Shown piece by piece: positions 8,198 through 17,264 of a DNA stretch of 64,000 nucleotides. The translations under genes and the position numbers were made by a program. Source of the DNA: Pseudomonadota bacterium (GTDB taxonomy: Bacteria; Desulfobacterota; Binatia; Binatales; Binataceae); NCBI GenBank assembly GCA_021323945.1, contig JAJPKA010000020.1, forward strand, positions 682,001 through 746,000. Reading direction: 5' to 3'. The notes under the pieces are model-generated. The model did not search any database. It was not told where the DNA came from and saw only the letters and a list, made by a program, of their open reading frames with translations. Position 1 is the stretch's first letter, and every line of letters begins with the position of its first letter.

Positions 8198-9937
8198 CTA
8201 AAAGCGGAGGATGAAGCGGATGTCACCGAAGCGCACCTCGCTGCCGTTACTGACCACGGCGGAACCCTGAACAGGGTTGTTGTTCACATAGCTACCATTA
8301 GTCGAGTTGAGGTCCGTCAACACAAATGAACCGTCGCGGCGTACCAGTCGCGCGTGCGACCGCGAAACACTGGGATGAGGTATGACGATGTCGTTGTCTT
8401 CGCCGCGACCCAGCGAAACTTCTGACTTAAGCAGCGTGTACTCTGCGGGTATGGGGTCAACGGGTTCAATGGCAGTAAGCCGAGCCTCGCTGGGTACGGA
8501 TGGATTGCCGGGGCTGGGCGATCGTGTAGGAGGTGCCTGAATCCGCGACCCTATGCGAGCACCCTGAGCCAGGACTTGGCGCGCCGCCGCTGCGACATCA
8601 GGCTGAGGCGTGCGGCTCTGAGCGTCAACTATTGCCTGCAGTTCATCACGGGAAACCCCGAACCGAACCCTCGACAATCCCAGGAGCCCGAGGACTGCGA
8701 GTAATGGTACCGCACCGTTCCACCAGCTGAACGATAGCTGCACCAATTCGTTTCCAGACTCGCTACCAGTTTCCGGGATATTAATTGCGGCGCCACCCAC
8801 GCCCTTGACCTGATAGGAAGTTTCAGCCTCACTGCTTTGGCCATTGTAGCTGACCCGCAATTCCACCGTGCGGTTAGTGCCGTCCTGAATCGGCCTCGGG
8901 GTCAAGTACGTCAACGAATATTGGGTTGCGATGGAATGGCCGATCTCGCGCACCAGTTCAGGGAAGCGGTTCTCTTCGGTGACAATGTTGTACAGGCGCC
9001 CGCGAGTGGCTTGGACGATCTGCTGATATTGCGGCGCGATGAATGGTGGTGGCGCGACCGCGTAGAGTGTCAACCCATTCTTACTGAGCTTGGATGCGAC
9101 CGATGCCCCGGTCTCTTCGGTTACATCGGCGTTGGGGTCGGGATGATGGAGCCGATAAGCAGCATCGCCGGTCCGGTCTGGTCCATCGCCAGCAACATGC
9201 GGCGGTGCATCGGTAATCATGATGATGATTCCCTGGGCATCCGGTCGAAAGGGCAGGGTGGCTGCGTAACTGAGAGCATCCAGCGGATCCTCAGGAATAT
9301 CACCCCCGCCGCCTGCGTGGAGGGTGCCGACCCAATCCGTAAACTGCTGCACGTCAGCCGTCAGTGTTTTGCGGTAGGGGCAATTGCAGTCCGGATAGGC
9401 GGAAACCACGTAATCTTCGAACGTAACCAATCCCAACCGATAATCGCGATGGTTCTGTGCGAGGTCTTGGGCGAAATTGATCATGTTTTGTTTGACCGCG
9501 TCGATATAGGGCTGCATCGACTCGGTGATATCCAGTACAAAGACAATATCGACTGGACGGCCCTGACCGACCCCTCGAAAATAGAGAATTTTTGCCGGCT
9601 TTCCGTCCTCGAAGACCTGAACGTCGTCCTTGGTTAAATTACCTACAGGTTGACCATCCTGATCAGTCAGTCCGAAATCGAGTTGCACGGCCCCGTCCGA
9701 GTCAAAGTGCGCCAGACCCGGATTACCGAGCGCGACCTGAAGTGAAGCTGCGGCCACAGGAGCGAAAATCGACGTGGCCGCGACCGCGAATAGAGCGACG
9801 CCCGCCCAGCGTCCGAAAGCGGATAAAAATACAGACAGAGCACGCGTTGTTAGGCGCTGAGAGATGCCTGGGCGAACCGATCGGTCGACGACGGATCGCG
9901 CAGCGCGAGATTTCGGACGCCTCAACACTTGAAACAT
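8198..9937 (-). CDS. Membrane VWA-FHA protein
   Basis: A 579-residue protein combining three regions. A hydrophobic segment at about 42-66 looks like a signal anchor or signal peptide. A von Willebrand A domain covers about 128-340, with a MIDAS-type D136-T138-S140 (DITES). A second hydrophobic segment at about 404-422 is followed by a Pro/Ala-rich linker, then a C-terminal FHA domain at about 505-579 with GRGEDND, SRSHAR and NSTNGSYVN. FHA domains bind phosphothreonine peptides. The predicted topology puts the VWA outside the cytosol and the FHA inside, so it could carry a signal or assembly cue across the membrane. That topology is inference. It stands apart from the MoxR cluster at 23.6-31.6 kb. 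Confidence 0.87.
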   Translation of the reverse strand: MFQVLRRPKSRAARSVVDRSVRPGISQRLTTRALSVFLSAFGRWAGVALFAVAATSIFAPVAAASLQVALGNPGLAHFDSDGAVQLDFGLTDQDGQPVGNLTKDDVQVFEDGKPAKILYFRGVGQGRPVDIVFVLDITESMQPYIDAVKQNMINFAQDLAQNHRDYRLGLVTFEDYVVSAYPDCNCPYRKTLTADVQQFTDWVGTLHAGGGGDIPEDPLDALSYAATLPFRPDAQGIIIMITDAPPHVAGDGPDRTGDAAYRLHHPDPNADVTEETGASVASKLSKNGLTLYAVAPPPFIAPQYQQIVQATRGRLYNIVTEENRFPELVREIGHSIATQYSLTYLTPRPIQDGTNRTVELRVSYNGQSSEAETSYQVKGVGGAAINIPETGSESGNELVQLSFSWWNGAVPLLAVLGLLGLSRVRFGVSRDELQAIVDAQSRTPQPDVAAAARQVLAQGARIGSRIQAPPTRSPSPGNPSVPSEARLTAIEPVDPIPAEYTLLKSEVSLGRGEDNDIVIPHPSVSRSHARLVRRDGSFVLTDLNSTNGSYVNNNPVQGSAVVSNGSEVRFGDIRFILRF

Positions 9938-10361
9938 CCAGTACCACCAATTCTCCGGAGCCCACCCACGACAATCAAGAGTTGGTGACGCGGGTTGGTG
10001 GGAGTCGTTGACGGAAAAGGCTCGTGGGCGGTAACCACGCCAGCGCAGGCCGGGCTGCCGCCCGATGCTTGCCTTAGCATCCTCATTACGCTATGCCAAA
10101 GCGCTGGTTTCAAATCGCCTCCGACGAACGATGACTGGCCGCTGGCGGTCCAAAACTGCCGCGGGGGGTGAGTTTTACCGTACTTTCTGGTATCGATCTG
10201 GGCAATATGATGCTCGCGAACCTGCAAGAGCTGCCTCGCGAAGCGGGAACCTGAGCTGGTCCTGCATTCGGGGTGCTGAATATGGAGACCAACATTAGCT
10301 TCGATTCACCCAAGAAAAAATCGGCATTTTCACTCCGCGCAGCAGGAGCGTCGACAGTTCT
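9938..10361. other. Divergent intergenic region
   Basis: About 424 bp between the divergent VWA-FHA gene (minus) and the EmrA-like gene (plus), so promoters for both are expected here. The word CAGGCCGGGCTGCCGCCCG near 10045-10063 can form a small GGGC/GCCC hairpin and resembles the larger hairpin at 22128-22157. Open frames in the segment have no recognisable motif. I see no tRNA or riboswitch. Confidence 0.4.
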
Positions 10362-11522
10362 ATGAGACCAATAGCGCGCACAATCCTGCTGGCTCTCGTC
10401 GTCGTCGTCATCCTAGCGGCAATCTACCCGGCATACCGGTACTACCAGTATTTCGAGAATCACGTTTCGACTGACGATGCTTACGTTGACGGCTCGGTCT
10501 CACTGGTTTCGTCGCGAGTACCGGGCACTGTCAACAAGCTGTACGTGATGGACAATTGGACCGTCAAAGCCGGCGACCTGCTGTTGACCCTGGATCCGCG
10601 CGACTATGAAGTCCGGGTTGCCCAAGCTCAGGCACAACTGGAGCGAGCGAAACAATCGGTTGATGAACTCTATGCGCAACTGGAGGCTGCGCAGGCCGGC
10701 GTCAATCTTGCGGCCTCTCAGTTGCGTGAGACGCAACTCGATTATAATCGGGCCAAGGCGCTCCGTGAGCAAAATGTCGTTTCGGCCCAATATTTTGACC
10801 AGGCGACAACCGCACTTCGCGTAGCGGTGGCGGATGAGGCTCTGGCGCAACATCAACTTCAGCAGGCGCGGGCGGCTCTGGGGGGAGACATCGTCGATCA
10901 TGCAAGGTATGACCGGCCGATCGTGCAGCAGGCGGAGGCGATGCTACAAGCTGCTAAGTTGGACCTGAGCTACACTGAGATCCGTTCGCCGATTGATGGG
11001 ATAATCACTCGCAAGAGCGTTCACGTCGGTAATCGGATTCAGCCCGGAGAACCGCTCATGGCGATCGTGCCGGTCGATCGGCTTTACGTGACCGCCAATT
11101 TCAAGGAGACACAGCTTACTGATGTGCGAGTAGGGCAGCCGGCGGATATCAGGGCGGACATCTATCCCAACTTCGTTTATCGCGGTCATGTTGATTCGAT
11201 CAGCGTTGGCACCGGTGCCGCCTTTGCCCTTTTACCGCCGGAGAACGCGACCGGGAACTGGGTCAAAGTGGTGCAGCGCGTTCCCGTAAAGGTGGTGCTT
11301 AATGAACCTCCACCGCCAGATAAGCTGTTGCGTATGGGGTTATCGGTCGAGGTGACCATCGATATTTCCGATAAACGCGGCCCGCTCCTTTCCTCAACCC
11401 TCCAGCAGGTTTATCAGAAGCGGCAGGAGATACCCTGGGTTATGCCTGACAACCTCCAGTATCAACCGCAGCAATCAAACGTGAATCGTGGTATCGGTCA
11501 GTCAGCAGTACGCCCGCAGTAA
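10362..11522 (+). CDS. HlyD/EmrA-family membrane fusion protein
   Basis: A periplasmic adaptor of 386 residues anchored by one N-terminal transmembrane helix at about 7-24. The signature VSTDDAYVDG follows, as in EmrA/HlyD proteins that work with MFS or ABC pumps. A first lipoyl half-motif ends in LLTLDPRDYEV. An Ala/Gln-rich alpha-helical coiled-coil hairpin spans about 85-190. The second lipoyl and beta-barrel parts contain RSPIDGIITRKSVHVGN and TANFKETQL. No pump gene is adjacent: the next gene is an APH-like kinase 61 bp downstream. It may pair with a pump elsewhere. A GGAG lies rather far (about 13 nt) upstream of the ATG. Confidence 0.9.
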   Translation: MRPIARTILLALVVVVILAAIYPAYRYYQYFENHVSTDDAYVDGSVSLVSSRVPGTVNKLYVMDNWTVKAGDLLLTLDPRDYEVRVAQAQAQLERAKQSVDELYAQLEAAQAGVNLAASQLRETQLDYNRAKALREQNVVSAQYFDQATTALRVAVADEALAQHQLQQARAALGGDIVDHARYDRPIVQQAEAMLQAAKLDLSYTEIRSPIDGIITRKSVHVGNRIQPGEPLMAIVPVDRLYVTANFKETQLTDVRVGQPADIRADIYPNFVYRGHVDSISVGTGAAFALLPPENATGNWVKVVQRVPVKVVLNEPPPPDKLLRMGLSVEVTIDISDKRGPLLSSTLQQVYQKRQEIPWVMPDNLQYQPQQSNVNRGIGQSAVRPQ

Positions 11523-11583
11523 GTAGCTGCGGCCCGCTGAATCAGTGATTCTCGAGGCGTCAACAGACAATTAAGCTACCAAC

Positions 11584-12666
11584 ATGTCAGACGGTCTGCC
11601 CCTGAGTTCTCATATCGAAAGCATTCAGGCTCGTCTGGCTGCTTATCTCGGGACGCGGATCGCCTATTTTCGCATGCTGGCAAGCGGCTGGGAGACAACC
11701 GTCTACGAGTTTGCGTTGGAAACTAGGTCGCATCGCTGCGCAGACTTGCCGGTTCACATGCCATTGGTGCTTCGATGTTACCAGGAGCCGCGAGCGGCGA
11801 TGAAGGGAGGCCGCGAGGCTGGCGTGATGCGTTTATTGGCTGCCAGCAACTATCCGATACCACGGGTTTTCCTGTTTGAAGAAAATTGCGAACCACTGGA
11901 CTCGCCTTTTCTTATCATGGAACGAGTCTCAGGCAGCCCTTTGTTTTCAAACCGTCCTTTCCTGCGTGCCTTTAAGACCTTTTCCATGGGATTTGTGGCC
12001 TTTGTGCGTGCGCAAGCGCAGCTGCATTCGCTCGGTACCGACGGTCAAATCGCGCCGGTCAACGTTCCTAGGGCCTATACGAGCAGCAACGCCCCGGCTG
12101 AGCTGCCTTTGCTCGAACGGCTGTTTCGGATCATCGAGCGGCGAATCGAGGAAGCCCCATTACCGGGTCTGAAAGAAGCCTTGATCGCTCTGAGGACACG
12201 GGCTCCACGCTACAGTCCCGCGTGTTCGACGATCGTCCACATGGATTATCATCCCCAAAACGTGATGGTTAGCGGGCCCAGAGTGAGAGGGGTACTGGAC
12301 TGGGTGAATGCGGATTTTGGCGATCGTTACCTGTGCGCAGCGACGACCGCCGTGATCCTCTCCACGTCTGCGATGGACCGACCGCGTTGGATGAGGGAAA
12401 ATGCAGTCGGAAACGCTTTGCGCAAGCTGTTCGCATCCCTTTACCTGCCGCTCTATCACGCGGCGCGGCCGATCGAGATTGAGCGATTTCGTTTCGCGCA
12501 GGGAGTGGCAGCTCTGCTGCGCCTGTCGATGTTCGGGATGATGCGTTCGCGGGGCCCGCAATCGGTCGGCTTTCGCCCAGCTGCGATCGAAAATGTCACG
12601 CCTTCGGTGCTGCGTCTCTTATCGCGCTACGCCAGTAGGAAAACTGGCGTGCCGGTCGCGATCTGA
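11584..12666 (+). CDS. Phosphotransferase family (APH-like) kinase
   Basis: A 360-residue protein with the aminoglycoside/choline kinase fold. The catalytic loop reads H219-M-D221-Y-H-P-Q-N226 and the metal-binding Asp is D239 in VLDWVNADFGD. A weak nucleotide loop, SGWETTVYEF, is near 34-43. Family members phosphorylate small hydroxylated molecules or sugars. Nothing shows antibiotic resistance. It follows the EmrA-like adaptor by 61 bp on the same strand and may be co-transcribed. ATG start; no strong ribosome site. The substrate is unknown. Confidence 0.85.
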   Translation: MSDGLPLSSHIESIQARLAAYLGTRIAYFRMLASGWETTVYEFALETRSHRCADLPVHMPLVLRCYQEPRAAMKGGREAGVMRLLAASNYPIPRVFLFEENCEPLDSPFLIMERVSGSPLFSNRPFLRAFKTFSMGFVAFVRAQAQLHSLGTDGQIAPVNVPRAYTSSNAPAELPLLERLFRIIERRIEEAPLPGLKEALIALRTRAPRYSPACSTIVHMDYHPQNVMVSGPRVRGVLDWVNADFGDRYLCAATTAVILSTSAMDRPRWMRENAVGNALRKLFASLYLPLYHAARPIEIERFRFAQGVAALLRLSMFGMMRSRGPQSVGFRPAAIENVTPSVLRLLSRYASRKTGVPVAI

Positions 12667-13045
12667 GGTCAGATTTGCTTGAGTTTATCTGGGAGTTTTG
12701 ATCACTTAGGCCCCTCTTCAATCAACGTGACCTAGCATTAGAGCGCTTGACGCGCAGGATGAGTTCGACAGTTTCCCAATCGAGTTCAGCTGGCTCGTGG
12801 TTCTTATCGTAGCTGAAGGAGCGGATTTTCTGCTGATCCATCACTGAATGCAGTGTAGACCGCAGCCTGCTTGGAGCGCTGCCGCTTTCATGCGCCTTTC
12901 AGGCTCAGCCACCAACACGCTGTCGACTCGGACAGGGCAATCGACGGTCGGCCCCCTGCAAGCGGCTGCGGCCGGGACACCAGCAGATACCGGATTCTGT
13001 CAAAGCGAACTCTGGGCAGTTCGTCTCCGGTGAATCGACACGTTG
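12667..13045. other. Intergenic between convergent kinase gene and purA
   Basis: About 379 bp between two convergent genes. No hairpin with a U run is obvious. A 39-codon minus-strand reading frame (12722-12841) looks protein-like but lacks a ribosome site and is listed separately. Longer plus-strand frames here show no motifs. Confidence 0.35.
12722..12841 (-). CDS. Possible small ORF downstream of purA
   Basis: A 39-residue minus-strand frame starting MDQQKIRSFSYDKNHEPAE and ending in a basic tail. Its composition, mixed charged residues with a hydrophobic WETVELILRVK helix-like stretch, is more protein-like than random. There is no Shine-Dalgarno sequence before the ATG. It lies 204 bp past the purA stop on the same strand. 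It could be a small protein, a decayed gene end, or chance. No family recognised. Confidence 0.2.
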   Translation of the reverse strand: MDQQKIRSFSYDKNHEPAELDWETVELILRVKRSNARSR

Positions 13046-14377
13046 CTAACCGTTAGTGACTGCAATGTTGTTGGAATTATCGCTTCCGTCGTGAAAAGGA
13101 TTGTCAACCACTATGGTAGCTTCGCGCGAGGCGCCCACGCCGACCATCGCCAATCCCACGCCGCAAAGTTCTTGGAGACGCTGGAGATAACGCCGGGCAT
13201 TCACCGGCAGATCGCTCAACGAGCGTGCGCTGCTAATAGACTCGCTCCAGCCTGGCAACGATTCGTAAACAGGCTTGACCTTGCCCAACAGGTGAGAGTC
13301 TGGGACCTGGTCCAGAGTCCGTCCGCGGATCTGGTAGGCAACGCAAATTTTTACCGGGTCGAGCCCCGTAAGCACGTCCAACTTGGTCAGCGCTATTCGC
13401 CACATACCGTTCAAACGAACTGCGTGACGAGTTAACACGGCATCGAACCATCCGATCCGTCGAGGGCGGCCGGTTGCGCTGCCGAATTCGTTGCCTTCCT
13501 CGCGCATCATATCGGCGAGCCGGCCGCTGATCTCGGTCGGAAACGGGCCACCACCGACGCGAGTTGCGTAGGCTTTGCTGATTCCGAGGACGCCGTCGAG
13601 GGAGTTGGGCGCTATCCCGCAACCGCTGAAAACTGCGCTCACTCCGCAATTCGAAGATGTGACGAATGGGTAAGTCCCGTGGTCAATATCGAGCATTATG
13701 CCGTGGGCTCCTTCGAACAGCACCCGTTTTCCGCTCGCGATGGCTTCCTGGAGGAACCTCGACGTATCGCAGACGTAGCGCAACAAACGACTGCGCACGG
13801 CTCGCATCTGGCTGACGAGCGGCGCAGCCGCGACGGGCTTCGCCTTTAAGACAGTTTTTAAATACGCGTTTTTGTCGCGAATGTTGCGCTGCAATTTCTG
13901 GGCAAATGCGTCAAAATCGGCCAGATCATCGAACCGCAGTCCAACTCGTGCCATCTTGTCTTCATATGCGGGCCCAATCCCGAAGCCGGTTGTCCCGATG
14001 GCGCTCTTGCCCAGCCGCGCTTCACGGGCGCGATCGATAGCGCGATGATAGGGCATAACCATGTGTGCTTCGCTACTCAACTTCAGTAGCTCGTCATCCT
14101 TTAGATGGCCGCGCCGCTTCAGCTCGGTAATCTCATCGAGCAAAGCGATCGGGTCAACCACCGTGCCATTGGCAATCACACAGATCTTGCCCTGATAAAG
14201 GGCACCAGCGGGCACTAACCGCAAAACAAATCTTTCGCCGTTAACGACCAGAGTATGCGCAGCGTTGTTACCGCCCTGAAAACGGACCACTATGTCCGCA
14301 TCGGCGGCCAGCAGGTCGACGATCTTGCCCTTGCCTTCGTCTCCCCATTGCGAACCTACGACTGCGAGGGTCTTCAT
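13046..14377 (-). CDS. purA: Adenylosuccinate synthetase
   Basis: GTP-dependent adenylosuccinate synthetase, the committed step from IMP to AMP; cytosolic. From the ATG at 14377 it is 443 residues, close to the usual 430. Key residues are present: GDEGKGK at 12-18 with catalytic Asp13, NNAAHT with His41, GTTGFGIGPAYEDK, and SSNCGVS further on. An in-frame TTG at 14389 would add four residues; the ATG fits the family N-terminus (MKTLAVVGSQWGDEG). Neither has a clear ribosome site. It lies 73 bp downstream of serA on the same strand, so it may be read from the same transcript as the serine genes. Confidence 0.96.
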   Translation of the reverse strand: MKTLAVVGSQWGDEGKGKIVDLLAADADIVVRFQGGNNAAHTLVVNGERFVLRLVPAGALYQGKICVIANGTVVDPIALLDEITELKRRGHLKDDELLKLSSEAHMVMPYHRAIDRAREARLGKSAIGTTGFGIGPAYEDKMARVGLRFDDLADFDAFAQKLQRNIRDKNAYLKTVLKAKPVAAAPLVSQMRAVRSRLLRYVCDTSRFLQEAIASGKRVLFEGAHGIMLDIDHGTYPFVTSSNCGVSAVFSGCGIAPNSLDGVLGISKAYATRVGGGPFPTEISGRLADMMREEGNEFGSATGRPRRIGWFDAVLTRHAVRLNGMWRIALTKLDVLTGLDPVKICVAYQIRGRTLDQVPDSHLLGKVKPVYESLPGWSESISSARSLSDLPVNARRYLQRLQELCGVGLAMVGVGASREATIVVDNPFHDGSDNSNNIAVTNG

Positions 14378-14450
14378 ATCGAGCTGCAAACGGTGTGAGG
14401 TGGCCGAAAGTAGGCTGGTAGATCCCTGCGGTTTCCAGGTTCCCGTGACT

Positions 14451-16046
14451 TCATAATTTGATCAGCATTGCCGACGTGATAGCGGGGATGGTCTTGAGGC
14501 TCTCCAGCACCTGGGTCGGGACCGGGCCGTCGACTTCCACCAAACTGAGAGCGGTTCCACCGATCCGATCGCGCCCCAGTTCCAGGCCAGCGATATTTAT
14601 TCCCGCTTGTCCGAGCAGAGTGCCAACTGCACCCACCACGCCCGGCACGTCGCGATTGTGCAGCATAAGAAAATAACCTTCGGGACTCGCCTCAATTGGG
14701 TATCCGTCAATTCGAATTAAACGCAGCGCACGGTTGCCGACGACCGAACCCGCAACCTCGTGAGTATCGCGGGCGGTTCGGACTGTGAGCGTTAGCACAT
14801 TGATATAGTCAGCAGTTTCACGCGAGCGCGTTTCCGCCACATTGATTCCTCGTTCGCGTGCGATGTACGGAGCATTGACAAGATTGAACTGCTGGTCGAG
14901 ATACCCGCTGAGCAGGCCCTTAAGAGCTGAAGCGATGATGGGTTCCGACTTTAAGCCTGCCGCCTCGCCGGCGAAACCAACTGCGATTTGGGTCGGAGGA
15001 TCCTCGATTAATTGCGAGACCAACCGCCCCAGCTTTTCTGCCAATCGCATATGAGGTCCAAGGGTTTCGAGTTCCTTGGGGCCGAGCGCCGGAATATTAA
15101 CCGAGTGACGAATCGTGCCCTCTGTGAGGAACTCGATGATCTGATTGGCGATATCGATGCCGACCTGTACCTGGGCCTCATCGGTGGCCGCACCGAGATG
15201 AGGCGTCGCGATCACGTTATCCAGCGTCAGCAATGGATGATTTGGGGGCGGTGGCTCATCGACAAACACGTCAAGAGCCGCACCTGCAATCCGCCCCGTC
15301 TTGAGCGCGGTATAGAGCGCGTCCTCGTCGATGATGCCACCGCGTGCACAATTAATCACCCGTGCGCCCGGTTTCATCATCGCGAAGGCTGAGGCGCCAA
15401 TTAGACCGCGGGTTTCATCGGTCAACGGTGTATGAACCGTAATGAAATCGGAGCGACGGAACAGCTCCTCGAGGCTGACCATTTGGACGCCAATGCGGGC
15501 TGCGGCATCGCTCGTTAAAATCGGATCGAATCCGATCACCTTCATCTTGAGGCCGAGCGCGCGGTCGGCGACAATCCGGCCAATGTTGCCCAACCCGATA
15601 ACGCCCAAGGTTTTGTTAAAGACCTCGCTTCCGGTGAACCTGCTGCGCTCCCACTTGCCCGCCCGGGTTGCAGCGTCGGCTGCGGGGATGTGCCGAGCCA
15701 TCGCCAGCATCATCGCAATAGTGTGCTCAGCGGTCGTGACACTATTACCTAGCGGGCTATTCATTACCACGATTCCGCGGCGGGTAGCCGCGTCGAGGTC
15801 GATGTTGTCAACCCCTACGCCGGCCCGGCCGATTACTTTGAGGGAAGACGCACGCTCGATAACTTCGCGTGTCACCTTGGTTGAACTGCGGATTAGCAGC
15901 GCATCATAGGGCGCAATGAGTTCCGCAAGTTCGCCTGGTCTAAGGCCTGTGTGGATATCACATTGAATGCGTGGGTCACGCTTGAGGATCTCGATGCCCT
16001 CTGGTGCCAGCGAATCACTTAAGAGAACCCGGAACTGCGCTGGCAT
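14451..16046 (-). CDS. serA: D-3-phosphoglycerate dehydrogenase
   Basis: The first enzyme of serine synthesis, oxidising 3-phosphoglycerate with NAD. At 531 residues it is the long form. It has a substrate-binding domain, a Rossmann domain with GLGNIG, the catalytic-region motifs NCARGGIIDEDAL and ATPHLGAAT, an ASB-type intervening domain, and a C-terminal ACT domain (LMLHNRDVPGVVGAVGTLL). The ACT domain implies allosteric serine inhibition, as in related enzymes. The start lies 5 bp after the stop of the class V aminotransferase upstream, so the two are almost certainly one operon. purA follows by 73 bp. Confidence 0.96.
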   Translation of the reverse strand: MPAQFRVLLSDSLAPEGIEILKRDPRIQCDIHTGLRPGELAELIAPYDALLIRSSTKVTREVIERASSLKVIGRAGVGVDNIDLDAATRRGIVVMNSPLGNSVTTAEHTIAMMLAMARHIPAADAATRAGKWERSRFTGSEVFNKTLGVIGLGNIGRIVADRALGLKMKVIGFDPILTSDAAARIGVQMVSLEELFRRSDFITVHTPLTDETRGLIGASAFAMMKPGARVINCARGGIIDEDALYTALKTGRIAGAALDVFVDEPPPPNHPLLTLDNVIATPHLGAATDEAQVQVGIDIANQIIEFLTEGTIRHSVNIPALGPKELETLGPHMRLAEKLGRLVSQLIEDPPTQIAVGFAGEAAGLKSEPIIASALKGLLSGYLDQQFNLVNAPYIARERGINVAETRSRETADYINVLTLTVRTARDTHEVAGSVVGNRALRLIRIDGYPIEASPEGYFLMLHNRDVPGVVGAVGTLLGQAGINIAGLELGRDRIGGTALSLVEVDGPVPTQVLESLKTIPAITSAMLIKL

Positions 16047-16051
16047 CGTGC

Positions 16052-17203
16052 TTAGATACCCTGACTAATTCGTCTTTGAACCGCTGCTACGCCAGCGCCG
16101 CACTCAAAGGCGTACCCGACACGGCCCAGTGCGATCTCGAGTGCGCTGACCGCCGTTAGCATGTCAAATGGGGAGAGATGCCCCATATGGCCGATGCGGA
16201 TTAATCGGCCCTTCATCCGATCCTGTCCGCCCTGAACCCAAACACCCAATTCGTCACGCATGTAGCGCACGATTTGGCCGCTATCGATATTTTTGGGCGC
16301 GAGGATTGCGGTCAGACCCGGTGCAGGATTTTCTGGCAGGATCTCGAGCCCAAGTGCTTGAGCCGCAGCGCGGGTTGCTTCGGCCATCAATAGCAGTCGG
16401 GCAAAAACCCGCGGCAGGGTCTCAGCGTGGATCAGTTCGAGTGCCTTGTGCAATCCAAACACGAGCGACACTGCTGGCGTATAAGCGGTCGTGTGCTCGT
16501 CGCGTTGGGATTTCAATTCGCGCAGCAGGTCAAAATAAAAGCGTCGACCCCGGCATTTACTTGCTTGCGCCAGCGCCCGCTCCGAGAGAGCGACCATTGC
16601 CAATCCGGGTGGCAGCATTAGCGCTTTTTGGCTCCCGGTGACCAGCGCATCCACCCCCCAAACGTCCATCTTTTGCTCGAAAACGCCGACTGACGTGATC
16701 CCGTCAACCACCAGAATCACGTCGTGCCGCCTCGTTACTTCACCGATCTCGGCGATCGGATGAAGTGCGCCGGTCGAAGTCTCACTGGCTTGCACAAACA
16801 CCGCCTTGGCTTGCGGATTGGCGGTTAGGGCGTCTTCGACCTGCTCTGCGCGGACACTGCGGCCCCATTCGACTCGAACCTGATGCGCTGTTGCCCCGTG
16901 AGCTCTGATAAGTTGGCCCCAGCGTTCGCCGAACTTCCCGCCGTCGACGTAGACCGCGTGCTCATCCGGGCTCAGCAGGTTGGCGACAACGGCTTCCATT
17001 GCACCGGTACCGCTCGATGCCAGCAGGATGACTTCCTGTCGAGTACCGAACAGGGGTTGCAGTTGCTGCCGGACCGAGTCGAGCACTGCGGCGAAATGCG
17101 GGGTGCGGTGGTGGATCACCGGCCGCGCCATCTCCAGCAGAACCTCGGGCGGAACTGGTGCAGGTCCCGGCGTAAACAAATAGGGATGACGATTTCTCTT
17201 CAC
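16052..17203 (-). CDS. Class V aminotransferase, probable serine-pathway transaminase
   Basis: A PLP-dependent aminotransferase of 383 residues in the alanine-glyoxylate/serine-pyruvate/phosphoserine group. The PLP lysine is Lys193 in TGSQKALMLPPG, preceded by the VDGITSVG strand with the cofactor Asp. The N-terminal FTPGPAPVPPEV is typical. Its placement 5 bp before serA suggests it acts as phosphoserine aminotransferase, as found for similar pairs in archaea and deltaproteobacteria; a glyoxylate role is possible. GTG start with only a weak AGGCC upstream. A strong hairpin with eight U ends 21 nt before this start (see 17225-17264), which suggests regulated read-through. Confidence 0.88.
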   Translation of the reverse strand: MKRNRHPYLFTPGPAPVPPEVLLEMARPVIHHRTPHFAAVLDSVRQQLQPLFGTRQEVILLASSGTGAMEAVVANLLSPDEHAVYVDGGKFGERWGQLIRAHGATAHQVRVEWGRSVRAEQVEDALTANPQAKAVFVQASETSTGALHPIAEIGEVTRRHDVILVVDGITSVGVFEQKMDVWGVDALVTGSQKALMLPPGLAMVALSERALAQASKCRGRRFYFDLLRELKSQRDEHTTAYTPAVSLVFGLHKALELIHAETLPRVFARLLLMAEATRAAAQALGLEILPENPAPGLTAILAPKNIDSGQIVRYMRDELGVWVQGGQDRMKGRLIRIGHMGHLSPFDMLTAVSALEIALGRVGYAFECGAGVAAVQRRISQGI

Positions 17204-17224
17204 GAAAGGCCTGGTATCACAGTC

Positions 17225-17264
17225 AAAAAAAAGCCTGGTGCCGGCATATTGCCGGGCGCCAGAC
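17225..17264 (-). terminator. Leader terminator/attenuator before the aminotransferase-serA operon
   Basis: On the minus strand, an inverted repeat at 17233-17264 (arms GCCGGCACCAGGC and GTCTGGCGCCCGGC around a five-base loop, small internal mismatch) is followed directly by eight U at 17232-17225. That is the form of an intrinsic terminator. No minus-strand gene ends here: the nearest, arsC, stops about 400 bp away beyond plus-strand rpmB. The structure sits in the 5' leader of the gene starting at 17203. The word ACCAGGC recurs just downstream and, as GACCAGGC, upstream near 17381, which could allow alternative pairing. Attenuation is inference. Confidence 0.65.

Noticed and set aside
8837-9637. 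266-codon plus-strand open frame
   Set aside because: It is the antisense shadow of the VWA-FHA gene, whose domains are unmistakable on the other strand.
10283-10365. Short frame running into the EmrA-like gene
   Set aside because: It reads through in another frame over the transporter gene with no stop at the overlap; a frame artefact.
11584-12666. Antibiotic-resistance aminoglycoside phosphotransferase
   Set aside because: Only the general kinase motifs match; divergent sequence and context give no support for drug resistance.
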